Assembly (NCBI RefSeq): GCF_036227325.1
Contig: NZ_CP109467.1
Coordinates: 2,852,001 to 2,916,000, forward strand
From: Streptomyces sp. NBC_01465
GTDB lineage: Bacteria; Actinomycetota; Actinomycetes; Streptomycetales; Streptomycetaceae
Direction of reading: 5' to 3'
DNA: 64,000 bases
In this document: piece after piece, positions 49,789-58,161 of the stretch
Numbering within the stretch: position 1 is the first letter of the stretch
Layout: every line of letters starts with the position of its first letter
Notes under the pieces: generated by a model
What the model saw: the letters and a program-made list of their open reading frames with translations, nothing else
Databases searched by the model: none
What the model was told of the DNA's origin: nothing
Position numbers and translations under genes: made by a program

Positions 49789-50523
49789 TCAGATGGCGGT
49801 GGTGCCGCCGTCGGCGACCAGTTCCAGGCCGTTGACGTAGCTGGAGTCGTCGGAGGCGAGGAACAGGGCGACGGTGGCGATTTCTTCGGGGCGTCCCATT
49901 TCTCCGCGGGGGATCAGGGACTCGAATGCAGCCCTGGTTGTCTCGTCGAACAGTTCTGCCTGTTTGGCGGTGGCGACCTGGCCGGGAGTCAGGACGTTGA
50001 CCCGGATCTTGCGGTCGCGCAATTCGTTGAGCCAGACACGGGCCCAGGCCTGCTGGACGGCTTTGCTTCCCGCGTAGAGGCTCCAGCCGGAAAAGGCGCC
50101 GAGAGAGGCGTTGGATCCGGTCATGAAGATCGAGCCGTTGTCGTTGATCAGCGGCAGCGCCTTCTGCACGGTGAACAGGGTGCCGCGCGCGTTGAGCCAG
50201 AAGGCGCGGTGGAACTGTTCCTCGGTGATCTCGCCGAGGGCGGCGGGTTCGCCCGTCCCGGCGCTGGCCCACAGCACGTCGATCGAGCCCTTTTCCCGCT
50301 TGACGGTGGCGTACAAGCGGTCCAAGTCATCCAGGTCTGCCGCGTCGCCCTGGACGGCGGTGACGTTGCGGCCGATCAACTCGACGGCGTCGTCCAGTGC
50401 TTCCTGCCGCCGGGCCTGGATGAAGACGTGCGCTCCTTCCTCGACGAAGAGTCTGGCGCCGGCCAGTGCCATGCCGGTGGATCCACCGGTGATCACCGCT
50501 ACCTTGCCATCGAGCTTTCCCAC
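49789..50523 (-). CDS. Classical short-chain dehydrogenase
   Basis: A 244-residue SDR. The cofactor site is VAVITGGSTGMALAGA. The catalytic residues are Ser in FMTGSNASLG and Tyr-x-x-x-Lys in WSLYAGSKAVQQA. The chosen GTG at 50523 has GGAG five bases upstream; an in-frame GTG lies two codons earlier. It is first in the leftward operon and is divergent from a LysR regulator. Confidence 0.86.
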   Translation of the reverse strand: MGKLDGKVAVITGGSTGMALAGARLFVEEGAHVFIQARRQEALDDAVELIGRNVTAVQGDAADLDDLDRLYATVKREKGSIDVLWASAGTGEPAALGEITEEQFHRAFWLNARGTLFTVQKALPLINDNGSIFMTGSNASLGAFSGWSLYAGSKAVQQAWARVWLNELRDRKIRVNVLTPGQVATAKQAELFDETTRAAFESLIPRGEMGRPEEIATVALFLASDDSSYVNGLELVADGGTTAI

Positions 50524-50538
50524 GATCACTCCGTTGAA

Positions 50539-50576
50539 TTGACGGGTATTTATTGACGGGTACGTGTTGACGAATT
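50539..50576. promoter_or_regulatory. Three 14-bp-spaced TTGACGGGTA repeats between SDR and LysR genes
   Basis: TTGACGGGTA occurs at 50539 and 50553, and TTGACGAATT at 50567, each 14 bp apart. They lie directly before the SDR start in the 150-bp divergent region, so they are candidate LysR contacts or promoter repeats. Confidence 0.5.
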
Positions 50577-50680
50577 CCGGTGTCGAATTCCCATTCAGGT
50601 TGCCATTGGCCCGAGTTGGTGTCCAAGACCTCTTTTAGCCGCGGTGATACCCTGAAGGCATCACCGGACTGGGGGACGCC

Positions 50681-51580
50681 ATGGATCTGGATCTGGACCT
50701 GCGCAAATTGCGTTACTTCGCCGCCGTGGCCGACCAGTTGCACTTCGGCCGCGCCGCCGATGAGCTCCATATCGCGCAGCCGGTGCTCAGCCGGCAGATC
50801 CGCGCGCTCGAGAAGGATCTCGGCGCCTCGCTGTTCACCAGGGATCGCCACGGCGTAGCGCTGACCGAGGCGGGCCGGCAACTGCTGGCCGACGCCGGTC
50901 CGTTGCTCGCCTCCGCGCACGCGGTCCGCCGCCGGGTGTCCGTGGCGGCCCACGGCAGCCGGCGGCTGATGGTCGGCTTCCGGGCCGGTATCCCGGTCAT
51001 CCCGGCGGCGCGGGCGTTCGAGGCCCGGCACCCGGACGTGGTCGTGGACGTACAGCGGATCGAAGGGGACGACCAGGCCGCGATGCTGCTCGACGGCCGC
51101 ATCGACGTCGCCTACGTACGGCTGCCCATCGATGAGGCCGGCCTGAACGTCACCCCGCTCTACGACGAGCCGCGCGTGGTGGTGCTGCCCGCCGGCCACC
51201 GGCTGGCCGGCAAGGAGGAGGTCACCGAGGCCGACCTGGACGGTGAACCGCTGCTCTGGCATGCCGATCCGAGCACGCAGCCCACCAGGCGCCCGCACCC
51301 CAACGCCGGGTACCTGGTGCGCGGGGTGGACGAGACGCTCGAGCATGTCGCGGCCGGCCGGGGCATCTCGTTCCTGGCCCGTTCGGCGTCCGTGTTCTTC
51401 TCCCATCCGGACGTCGCCTATGTGCCCATCCCGGATCTGGCACCCGACCAGGTGTGCCTCGCGGTGGCGGCATCACGTACCTCGCCCGTGGTCGATGACT
51501 TCGTCACCGCGGCTCGGGCGACGGCCGAGATCACGTCTGAATGCGGGAATTACGAAATGTGGCAGCCTGACGCTCGCTGA
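50681..51580 (+). CDS. LysR-family transcriptional regulator
   Basis: A 299-residue regulator. The helix-turn-helix is LRKLRYFAAVADQLHFGRAADELHI then SRQIRALEKDLGASLFTR. The substrate domain follows, with RRLMVGFRAGIPVIPAARAF. GGGGGA precedes the ATG. It is divergent from the SDR operon and likely its regulator. The gene ends seven bases before the next gene's stop codon, which may mark the right edge of the cassette. Confidence 0.88.
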   Translation: MDLDLDLRKLRYFAAVADQLHFGRAADELHIAQPVLSRQIRALEKDLGASLFTRDRHGVALTEAGRQLLADAGPLLASAHAVRRRVSVAAHGSRRLMVGFRAGIPVIPAARAFEARHPDVVVDVQRIEGDDQAAMLLDGRIDVAYVRLPIDEAGLNVTPLYDEPRVVVLPAGHRLAGKEEVTEADLDGEPLLWHADPSTQPTRRPHPNAGYLVRGVDETLEHVAAGRGISFLARSASVFFSHPDVAYVPIPDLAPDQVCLAVAASRTSPVVDDFVTAARATAEITSECGNYEMWQPDAR

Positions 51581-51586
51581 CGAGCG

Positions 51587-52825
51587 CTACCAGTACAGCG
51601 CCGAGAGGGGACCGAGCCGTTCCCACCGCCCGCCGGCCCGCTCCGACCACCGGTGGAGCCAGATGTCGTGGCCGAAGCCGAACGTGTGGTCCTCTGCTTC
51701 GCCGCTCGGATCGAACCAGCCCCCGAGGCTCCGTACGAGCTGCTCGTTGATCCCCTTGGCCAGACCCTCGGCCAACTCGTCGGGGTCGTCCGGCACTTCG
51801 CCCTTCCCCTCGTACCAGACGGTCCGGTACATCCGGACGATCGCCTGTGCCGCCTCGTACTCCTCCAGCGCGCCGAGCCGGTCGGGCAGCTGCACCAGCC
51901 ACGGGCACCGCTCGGTGTTCCCCTTCTGGCAGTCCTTCGCCAGTACGGAGCCGGGCGCCACGGTGTCGACGCGGTACAGGGTGATGCCGTCGGGCACCGG
52001 GCCGGGGGCCTCCGACTCCACGTCCCAGCAGGGGCTCTCGACGCCGGGGGCGTACAGCACCGTGCCGCGGTAGCCGGCGCGGCCCAGGGCGCGCAGATCG
52101 GCGGAGAGCCTGGAGAACCTGCCCGAGAGGTGGACGGCGGTGCGGGCGTCGCCGGTGCCTTTGGAGAGGGCGGAACGCAGTTCCCCGGCGGTCATGTCGC
52201 CCGGCCTGTGGATCTCGACGGTCATCGAGGGGAGGTCCGGCCCGCGCCAGCCCGGATCAGCGCCGCGTTTCCCCAGTTCGTCGGTGATCCCGGCATCGGT
52301 GCCCCACGAGCCGAATACGAGCAGCTTCTTCGTCCTTTGCTTCTTCGCCAGGTACGTCCTCAACTGCCAGCCCACCTCGGCCACCGGCGGGGCGATCGTC
52401 GTGGTGAAGTCGTCGCCGAAGCCGGTCGGCGCGTCCGGGCGGCACGTGCCCACCACCGGCACGGAACTGCCTGTGTCGTCATCGACCGGGTCGTCGGCAA
52501 CCACCGCCACGAGCCGCGGGTAGCTCTTGCGCAGCGCCCCGACCGTCAGCCCGTCCCGCGGCCTCACCGCGACGAACTCCAGCGGCAGGCGGCCCGGCGA
52601 CTTGTTGTCCACCAGCAGTCGCCGCAACTCGTCGAGCGCGACGCGGGCCGCTGCGGCACGGTCCTCGGTGGCGTGGTCGGTCACTACGGCGACGGTGAAC
52701 GGTGCCGCCTGCTCGGACTTCCCCTTCCCTGGCTCGTCGTCGCTCCGATCCCCCACGACCAGCACGAGGGTGACGATCACCGCCATCACCCCGAGCGCCA
52801 ACAACGCCTTGCGCCATCCCCCCAT
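51587..52825 (-). CDS. Membrane-anchored periplasmic-binding-like protein
   Basis: A 412-residue protein with one N-terminal helix (LLALGVMAVIVTLVLVVG). It continues FTVAVVTDHATEDRAAAARVALDELRRLL, and the alternating beta-alpha pattern with LVAVVADDPVDD and KKLLVFGSWGTDAGITDELGKRG recalls a type 1 periplasmic-binding (Leu/Ile/Val-like) fold. Two Cys-rich spots (SPCWDV, KDCQKGNTERCPWL) may pair. The C-terminal 100 residues look helical. It has no transport partners nearby. Function is unknown. Confidence 0.7.
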   Translation of the reverse strand: MGGWRKALLALGVMAVIVTLVLVVGDRSDDEPGKGKSEQAAPFTVAVVTDHATEDRAAAARVALDELRRLLVDNKSPGRLPLEFVAVRPRDGLTVGALRKSYPRLVAVVADDPVDDDTGSSVPVVGTCRPDAPTGFGDDFTTTIAPPVAEVGWQLRTYLAKKQRTKKLLVFGSWGTDAGITDELGKRGADPGWRGPDLPSMTVEIHRPGDMTAGELRSALSKGTGDARTAVHLSGRFSRLSADLRALGRAGYRGTVLYAPGVESPCWDVESEAPGPVPDGITLYRVDTVAPGSVLAKDCQKGNTERCPWLVQLPDRLGALEEYEAAQAIVRMYRTVWYEGKGEVPDDPDELAEGLAKGINEQLVRSLGGWFDPSGEAEDHTFGFGHDIWLHRWSERAGGRWERLGPLSALYW

Positions 52826-52868
52826 ACGGCCGACGGTAGCGGCGGAACTCCGGCCTCGGCAGGGCGCG

Positions 52869-53405
52869 TTACTCGCCCGTGGCGCCGTCGACGGCCTCGC
52901 GGAGGAGGTCTGTGTGGCCGACGTGGCGGGCGTACTCCTCGATGACGTGCTCGAGGATGAACCGTACGTCGGTGTCGCCGAATTCCGGGTTCGGGACGAT
53001 GCGTGCGGGGTCGGTGGTGACCTCGGCGAAGATCTGGCGCGACTCCTCGCACGCCTTGAGGTAGTCCTCGTAGACGTCGATGGCGGGTGTTGCGTCCGAC
53101 TCGTCGTACCACTCGTCGCCGTCGGGGGTGGCGTAGGTCCGGTACGGGAAGAAGCGGGGTGTCGTGCCGGCCAACGCCCTTTGGAACCAGGCGCGTTCAA
53201 CGCCTTGCAGGTGGCGCATGAGGCCCAGAAGGGTCAACGCCGAGGACGGCACGGGGCGTTGGCGCAGTTGTGCGTCCGAGAGGCCCTCGCACTTCCACAG
53301 GAACGTCGCCCGGTGGTGGTCGAGGTTCGAGGCGATCACCTCCAGCCATGAACCCGATAGCGTGCGCTCGGGCCTGACGGCCTTCTGGACCACGATGTCG
53401 CTCAC
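52869..53405 (-). CDS. DinB/DUF664 family mycothiol transferase-like protein
   Basis: A 178-residue four-helix DinB-type protein. Landmarks are LDHHRATFLWKCEGLSDAQLRQRPV, LGLMRHLQGVERAWFQRAL (metal His) and FILEHVIEEYARHVGHTDLLREAVDG, where the His residues complete the metal site. The GTG start is behind GGAG. The family is used in actinobacteria for mycothiol-linked detoxification. Substrate is unknown. Confidence 0.85.
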   Translation of the reverse strand: MSDIVVQKAVRPERTLSGSWLEVIASNLDHHRATFLWKCEGLSDAQLRQRPVPSSALTLLGLMRHLQGVERAWFQRALAGTTPRFFPYRTYATPDGDEWYDESDATPAIDVYEDYLKACEESRQIFAEVTTDPARIVPNPEFGDTDVRFILEHVIEEYARHVGHTDLLREAVDGATGE

Positions 53406-53487
53406 GCTGGAGTCTCCCCTCCGAGGACTGGGCGTTGTCGCCAAGAAGACCTCGGTTCGCGCCGGAACTCATCGCACAACTCCCGCC

Positions 53488-53955
53488 CTATCCATACGGG
53501 TTGAGTGCCCGGAAGCGGACGATGTCGCTGCGGCGGTCGAACCACAGGGTGGTGGAGTAGCCCGTGCCGTCGCGGTCGAGTTCGTTCGACCGAACCCACT
53601 GCGGATCCTCTGGGCCCTCGCCCTTGAGCGGCTTCTCGAACCACGAGGTGAAGCCATCGGAGGCCGGCCCCTCGGAGACGAAGGCATGCGCCGCCGTGAG
53701 CTCCGCCAGCTTCCCCGGTGCCAGCCGGGCGAAGCCCGAGATCACCAGCTCCGGCGACGGGAGGTCCCGGTCGTTGTCCCGGCTGCTCACCCACTTCGCG
53801 CCGGTGAGCGGTCCCAGCAGCGGGAACGCCCGCTCCAGCGGTGCGGTGTCGGTGCGCCAGTCCCCCTTGGCCCCGTCCGACTCCTGCCGCAGGACCCACC
53901 AGGCGGGCAGAGCCGCCAGCCCCGCCCCGATCCCGATCACTCTCCGTCGCTCCAT
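53488..53955 (-). CDS. Exported or membrane-anchored protein of unknown function
   Basis: A 155-residue protein with a basic start and short hydrophobic helix (RRRVIGIGAGLAALPAWWVL), so a signal anchor is likely. The rest is a soluble beta/alpha domain (LERAFPLLGPLTGAKWVSSRDN, TSWFEKPLKGEGPEDPQWVRSNEL, TTLWFDRRSDIVRFRALNPYG). I recognise no family. It is transcribed alone. Confidence 0.6.
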   Translation of the reverse strand: MERRRVIGIGAGLAALPAWWVLRQESDGAKGDWRTDTAPLERAFPLLGPLTGAKWVSSRDNDRDLPSPELVISGFARLAPGKLAELTAAHAFVSEGPASDGFTSWFEKPLKGEGPEDPQWVRSNELDRDGTGYSTTLWFDRRSDIVRFRALNPYG

Positions 53956-54103
53956 CGCTTCCCCCAGTCAGCCGGCGATGCGTTTCGCCGTGACGTGCCG
54001 TCTACCGGCCCACCCTGCACGCCTGAAGCGTGACCTCTTCGGAGCTACGAGGTTGAGGGTGCGCGTCCTTCGCATCCGTATCCCGACCCTGGAGCCCTCC
54101 ACC

Positions 54104-54388
54104 ATGCCCCATATCCGCACCTCCCTGACCGCCCTGCTGCTGGCCGCCGCCGGTTCTCTCGGCGTCGCCGCGCCGGCCCTCGCCGCCTGCCCCGGGCCGC
54201 CCTCCACCCTCGTACTGTCCAATGAGGACTACGACCGCTTCGCGCAGGCATCCCCGGACGAGCAGCGGCTGATCTGGGACGACGCGGCGTACCGCTCGGT
54301 GTGGCTCGACTGCCTGCCGCCCAACCACGTCGAGCCGAACATGTGGGGGTCGGGGTACGTCTGCCTCCCCGAGGGCGCCGTGCAGTGA
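54104..54388 (+). CDS. Small secreted protein
   Basis: A 94-residue protein with signal peptide (LTALLLAAAGSLGVAAPALAA) followed by CPGPPSTLVLSNEDYDRFAQ. The mature part has three Cys and ends YVCLPEGAVQ. GGAG lies before the ATG. No family is recognised. It converges on the YdeI-type gene with a 4-bp gap. Confidence 0.65.
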   Translation: MPHIRTSLTALLLAAAGSLGVAAPALAACPGPPSTLVLSNEDYDRFAQASPDEQRLIWDDAAYRSVWLDCLPPNHVEPNMWGSGYVCLPEGAVQ

Positions 54389-54392
54389 GCCG

Positions 54393-54965
54393 TCACCCCT
54401 CGGCCCCCAGCGCCTGAACCGCCCGCTCCAGCCGCGTCCGCCGCGTCTCCGGCGTCGCGGCCTGGAGCAGCGGGAGCATCAGCTGGTAGCGGGCGCTCCG
54501 GTCGAGCGCGTCGAACACCGCGCTCGCCGCCGGGTCCGCGGCGAGCGCCGCCGCGAGGTCGTCCGGGACCTCCGCCGTTGCCTGCGACGCGTACGCGCGG
54601 TCCCAGCGGCCGTCCTCCCGGGCCCGTTGCACCTCGGCGAGGCCTGGCTCTCGCATCCGGCCCGCCGCTGTCAGCGCCGCGACCTTCTCTACGTTTACCC
54701 GCGACCACACGCTTCTTGGGCGCCGAGGGCTGTACTTCTGCAGGTAGTACTGATCGTCCAGGCCCCTGCGCTGACCGGAGATCCAGCCCCAGCACAGCCC
54801 CACGTCGACCGGTTCGTCGTCCGTGACCGACGCGATCCCCGACGCCTTCTTCGCCACCTTCACCCACACGCCCTCACGGCGCGTGTGATGCCCGGCCGCC
54901 AGCCAGTCCTCAAAGGCCGCAGCATCGGGAAACGCGACGACGTCCACCTCGTGGAACTTCTCCAT
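54393..54965 (-). CDS. YdeI/OmpD-associated family protein
   Basis: A 190-residue cytoplasmic protein. The start is VVAFPDAAAFEDWLAAGHHTRREGVWVKVAKK, followed by DVGLCWGWISGQRRGLDDQYYLQKYSPRRPRSVWSRVN. This is the diagnostic block of the YdeI/BpuJI-like family and its helical C-terminus. A link to stress protection has been suggested for relatives. Function is not established. Confidence 0.84.
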   Translation of the reverse strand: MEKFHEVDVVAFPDAAAFEDWLAAGHHTRREGVWVKVAKKASGIASVTDDEPVDVGLCWGWISGQRRGLDDQYYLQKYSPRRPRSVWSRVNVEKVAALTAAGRMREPGLAEVQRAREDGRWDRAYASQATAEVPDDLAAALAADPAASAVFDALDRSARYQLMLPLLQAATPETRRTRLERAVQALGAEG

Positions 54966-54988
54966 GCGCGCCAGGCTAGCCCGGCCGA

Positions 54989-55852
54989 TCAAGCCGGAGC
55001 CGGGTCAACACCCCTCCCCCTACGCAGAGATGATCGCAGCGCCGCCACCCTGGCCGGTACGGATTCCGGCAGTGGCTGCGTTACGGGTCGGGGCGCGGCC
55101 CCCGTGCACGGCGTGCAGATGCCCGTCTTCTGGGTGGGCGGGAGCGGGTCCCGGCAGTCGGCGCACTCCGCCCGGGCGACCACCGCGTCCCGGCGCTCGG
55201 GCGGGAGTTTGCGGTGCAGGCGGTCCGACAGGATCGCCCGCGCGGAGAAGACCACCGGGGGCAGACCGGAGGTCAGCAGAGAGCGGGCCTCCAGGTCGGA
55301 GACTCCTCGGTCCAGCCACGGAACAGCTCGCGGCGCAAGGGCCAACGCCTCGGTGGCGCTGAGGGCGAGCTTGGGTTCGCGGCTGACGATGCGCAGGAGG
55401 AGGGCTGCCGCACGGGCCAGCTCTGGCGTCTCCTGTACGGGAGTTGGCAGTTCCGGAGCCTGCTCCTCAGGGAGGGAGGGTTCTTGCTCCTGGTCCTTAA
55501 CCCCTTCAGGGGACGCTCCCGTGATGCCGTGCCCCGCCTCACCGGTTCCCGGGTACTGCGGAGTGTCGTACACATGTGTCTCCGTGCGCACTTGGCCCGT
55601 CGCCGGGTCGTGCGTGGTGCGGCGGACGTAGTAGCCGTGCTCGATCAGCTCATCCACGGCCTTCGCCACGCCGCTGCGGCCGACCCGGGGATGGCGGTCC
55701 GCGAGCGTACGGACGTCCTCGCGGGCTCCGTCGGGGAGGGAGAGGAGGTGGCAGAGGATGCCTCGTGCCGTGAAGCTGAGATGGGGGTCACGGACGGCCG
55801 CGTTGGGGAGGACCGTGAAATTGCGCGCGTGGGCGCTAGTGTGGATGCGCAT
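54989..55852 (-). CDS. HTH protein resembling plasmid/island replication initiators
   Basis: A 287-residue protein. The first 95 residues form a winged-helix domain (FTVLPNAAVRDPHLSFTARGILCHLLSL, DVRTLADRHPRVGRSGVAKAVDELIEHGYYVRR), which is the pattern of RepA/replication-initiator-like proteins in streptomycete islands. A variable acidic linker (about 110-135) and an Arg-rich C-terminus with a CADCRDPLPPTQKTGICTPC zinc knuckle follow. The upstream 1 kb is non-coding and strongly repetitive, with TGATCAC boxes and a large inverted repeat. Whether it initiates replication or only regulates is unknown. Confidence 0.68.
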   Translation of the reverse strand: MRIHTSAHARNFTVLPNAAVRDPHLSFTARGILCHLLSLPDGAREDVRTLADRHPRVGRSGVAKAVDELIEHGYYVRRTTHDPATGQVRTETHVYDTPQYPGTGEAGHGITGASPEGVKDQEQEPSLPEEQAPELPTPVQETPELARAAALLLRIVSREPKLALSATEALALAPRAVPWLDRGVSDLEARSLLTSGLPPVVFSARAILSDRLHRKLPPERRDAVVARAECADCRDPLPPTQKTGICTPCTGAAPRPVTQPLPESVPARVAALRSSLRRGRGVDPAPA

Positions 55853-55971
55853 CGAAGTTCTACTTCCTTCGGTGTCGGGTCCCGGGGTGTTCGAGCACCG
55901 CCGGGACCGTCTATGTCCGGGTCGTTTGGCGTGAGCGTAGGCCGGGCCCATTCCGAACTGTCAATGCACAC

Positions 55972-56039
55972 TGATCACTTGACGCGTATTGGCCACGACC
56001 TGACGCCTTGATCACCCCGATCGATCGAACCCTGATCAC
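55972..56039. repeat. TGATCAC boxes upstream of the HTH gene
   Basis: TGATCAC occurs at 55972, 56009 and 56033 with a GATCGATCGA stretch between the last two. All are within 190 bp of the HTH start, so they could be autoregulatory sites or iteron-like boxes. Confidence 0.45.
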
Positions 56040-56052
56040 AACTGCGCGCGGC

Positions 56053-56850
56053 TACGGCCGGTGGTGACGACACCGGGTCTCGCGGCCGGGTGCTGGTAAG
56101 TGGAGGGCCGCCTCTACTGTCCGGCGGAGTGCAGGGGCAGAGCGTGGGCGGGCGCGGCTCAAAGACGGAGAAATACGTGGCTGGGGTGCGTGGTCGGTCG
56201 GCGCCTCTCCCTTCGCGCGTTGCCGTCTGCGGAACCGTCGCAACGTCCGTGTTCCAACTGGCGTGAGTGATGGGCCCGGTGGTGGGCTTCGGGTGAGAGG
56301 CGAACCCACACTTCGTCTCGCGCCCTCCGGGCGCAAAGAGTCGGGCTACGACGAACCGGCGAGACGCGGCCCGGGACCAAATCCCGCCCTTCGAGGACCG
56401 CGCGGACACTCCGAGATACGTAGGTCCGGTGAGACCGGACCTACGTATCTCGGAGTACCGCCAAGCACTCCCACACTCGGGCATATTGGACACTGGGGCG
56501 TCGCCTCAGCGCCGTCCCCGCCGAGGATCGCGAACCGGCCCTCACCCCTCCTCACCCAACCAGCGTCTTTGCGCCGTCAGGCGCGACACGCGCCGAAACT
56601 GTCCGAACCGAGCCGACGCTCCCCACCGGGCCCAGTCCGAAGACCAGTTGGGGAACGGTCGTTGCGACGGTGCCGCAGCCTGCAGCGCGCATGCGGAGGT
56701 AGTTCAACCGGCCACGGGCAGCAACCACGCCAATCTCAATCATTGAGCCGCACCCGCTCACGCCCTGCCCCCGCACCCCACCGAAGAGTAGAGGCGGCCC
56801 TCCACCCGTCCGCAGTCGGCCACGAGGCCCGGTGTCGTCACCACCGGCCA
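56053..56850. repeat. Large imperfect inverted repeat (about 2 x 380 bp) in a gene-free region
   Basis: The left arm starts GGCCGGTGGTGACGACACCG and the right arm ends with its reverse complement (56830-56850). Matching blocks continue inward: GTGGAGGGCCGCCTCTACT (56100-56118) with its partner at about 56790, CACCGTCGCAAC-type and CCAACTGG-type blocks, GGGCCCGGTGG, and GGCGCAAAGA. The arms are diverged but collinear. Both contain a short frame with CGTVAT. No gene in the 1.06-kb gap 55853-56914 is convincing. Confidence 0.8.
56408..56456. repeat. Perfect 23-bp hairpin at the centre of the inverted repeat
   Basis: Arms at 56408-56430 and 56434-56456 are exact reverse complements, closed by a GAG loop. 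The arm core is GAGATACGTAGGTCCGG. No U-tract follows. The hairpin marks the symmetry centre of the larger inverted repeat. Confidence 0.9.
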
Positions 56851-56914
56851 TAGCCGAGGAGCCCGGCACGGAGCACGGGGTTCGGTCGCCGAGCCCGGAC
56901 ACCGCAGGCCATCG

Positions 56915-57874
56915 CTACCCGCCTACCCCCACCCGCATCACCGGCGGCACGCGGCCCGCCCCCGTCGCCAGTGCCGCCCGGACCGAGGCCACGAACTTGG
57001 CGGGAGCCACCCGGAGTTGGTTTGGTGAGAACGCCAGCACAATCAGCCCTACCCCCGTCATCCGGTTACGGCGAGTCATCGTGTCCTGCCAGTCGCCCGG
57101 GTTCAGGTGCCAGCTGCGCGAGTCGATCTCCAGCGCCACACCCTCCCCCGGCCAGTACGCATCCGCGCGACCCACCCATGCGCCGTCCGGCAGGCGGAGG
57201 TCGCGATTCCACAGCGGGTCCGGGATCCCCGCCGTACGCAGAATCCGCCGCGCCTCCGCCTCCGCCACCGAACGCACCCCCGCGACCAGCCCGTCCCTCG
57301 CCGCCGCGACCCCCGGCACCTTCCCCAGCGCGGCGTCCCGCACCTCGCCGAGCAACTCCTCCACTCCAACACGCCTGTTCTGCACCAACTCCGCCAGCAG
57401 AGCCACCACCTCGTCCTCCGTCCTGCGATACGGGACTGCCTGCAGCGCCGCCCTGACCAGGGGTGCACACGGCAGCCGTTGCACAGGGAGCGTCCGCCAG
57501 GGGCGGTGCGTGCGGTGGATGCGTACGAAGCCAACGCTTCGCGGGCTCCTGTCCTGCGACACCAGCACATCGACCTCCCGTACCTGCTCCAGCCGTGGCG
57601 CCGCACGCACCTCGTACAGCGCAAGCGCCGCGTCACCCGTCAGGCACGCACCCCGACCTGCATGCAACAGCGCTGCCTGCAAACGCTGTTGTGAGCTGGG
57701 GGCACCGGTCTGCAAAAGGATCACCCGCGGCAACAGCCTCTGCCACGGCCCGCCCTCCGCGACCCTGTCTGACATCGTCGATTTCGGGCACCCCATGGCG
57801 ATCAGCTGAGCCGAGGTGAGCAGTCCCTGCTGCGTGCAGGCAATTTCCGTACTGGCGAAGATCGTTGAGAGCAT
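56915..57874 (-). CDS. AbiEi-like antitoxin-domain/DUF559-type protein
   Basis: A 319-residue protein. The N-terminus (TQQGLLTSAQLIAMGCPKSTM, then WQRLLPRVILLQTG) is the winged-helix AbiEi-type antitoxin domain. The C-terminal half (GIPDPLWNRDLRLPDGAWVGRADAYWPGEGVALEIDSRSWH) resembles a DUF559/Vsr-like nuclease fold with an acidic-Glu core. No AbiEii toxin gene is adjacent, so this is probably one of the many solitary actinobacterial members. The ATG has no clear ribosome site. Confidence 0.78.
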   Translation of the reverse strand: MLSTIFASTEIACTQQGLLTSAQLIAMGCPKSTMSDRVAEGGPWQRLLPRVILLQTGAPSSQQRLQAALLHAGRGACLTGDAALALYEVRAAPRLEQVREVDVLVSQDRSPRSVGFVRIHRTHRPWRTLPVQRLPCAPLVRAALQAVPYRRTEDEVVALLAELVQNRRVGVEELLGEVRDAALGKVPGVAAARDGLVAGVRSVAEAEARRILRTAGIPDPLWNRDLRLPDGAWVGRADAYWPGEGVALEIDSRSWHLNPGDWQDTMTRRNRMTGVGLIVLAFSPNQLRVAPAKFVASVRAALATGAGRVPPVMRVGVGG

Positions 57875-57984
57875 GCTGCGGAGATGCCCGGACCCCGTAC
57901 GCCCCGACACCGCAGTAGCACCGCCGCACCTGAACAGTCACCCTGCGGTGACAAGCGCGCGGCGGACTGGGGCTTTCTGCCACA

Positions 57985-58134
57985 GCCGCGTACGTCGGGG
58001 GCCGCGCGGCGCACATGCACCCACGCGCCGTGGTAGTCCGTGTACCGGACGGAGATCCGGAGGTGGATCCCCTCGATGGGCGTGGCGCGCGACCCGCCGC
58101 GCAGGAGCACCTCGCCCTTCACGTCCTGGGCCAT
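57985..58134 (-). pseudogene. Possible gene fragment upstream of the AbiEi-like gene
   Basis: From the ATG at 58134, about 50 codons (MAQDVKGEVLLRGGSRATPI then YTDYHGAWVHVRR) have normal streptomycete third-position GC. Downstream the frame loses this bias and runs on without recognisable protein. This looks like a truncated 5' end. I do not recognise the family. Confidence 0.35.
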
Positions 58135-58161
58135 GACCTGCCGCCTTGCCCGCCTCGATTC

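Noticed and set aside
56263..56853. Open frame of 196 codons inside the inverted repeat
   Set aside because: It crosses the hairpin, is Arg/Pro/Ser-rich, and its end matches the antisense frame of the other arm, so it reflects the repeat and not a protein.
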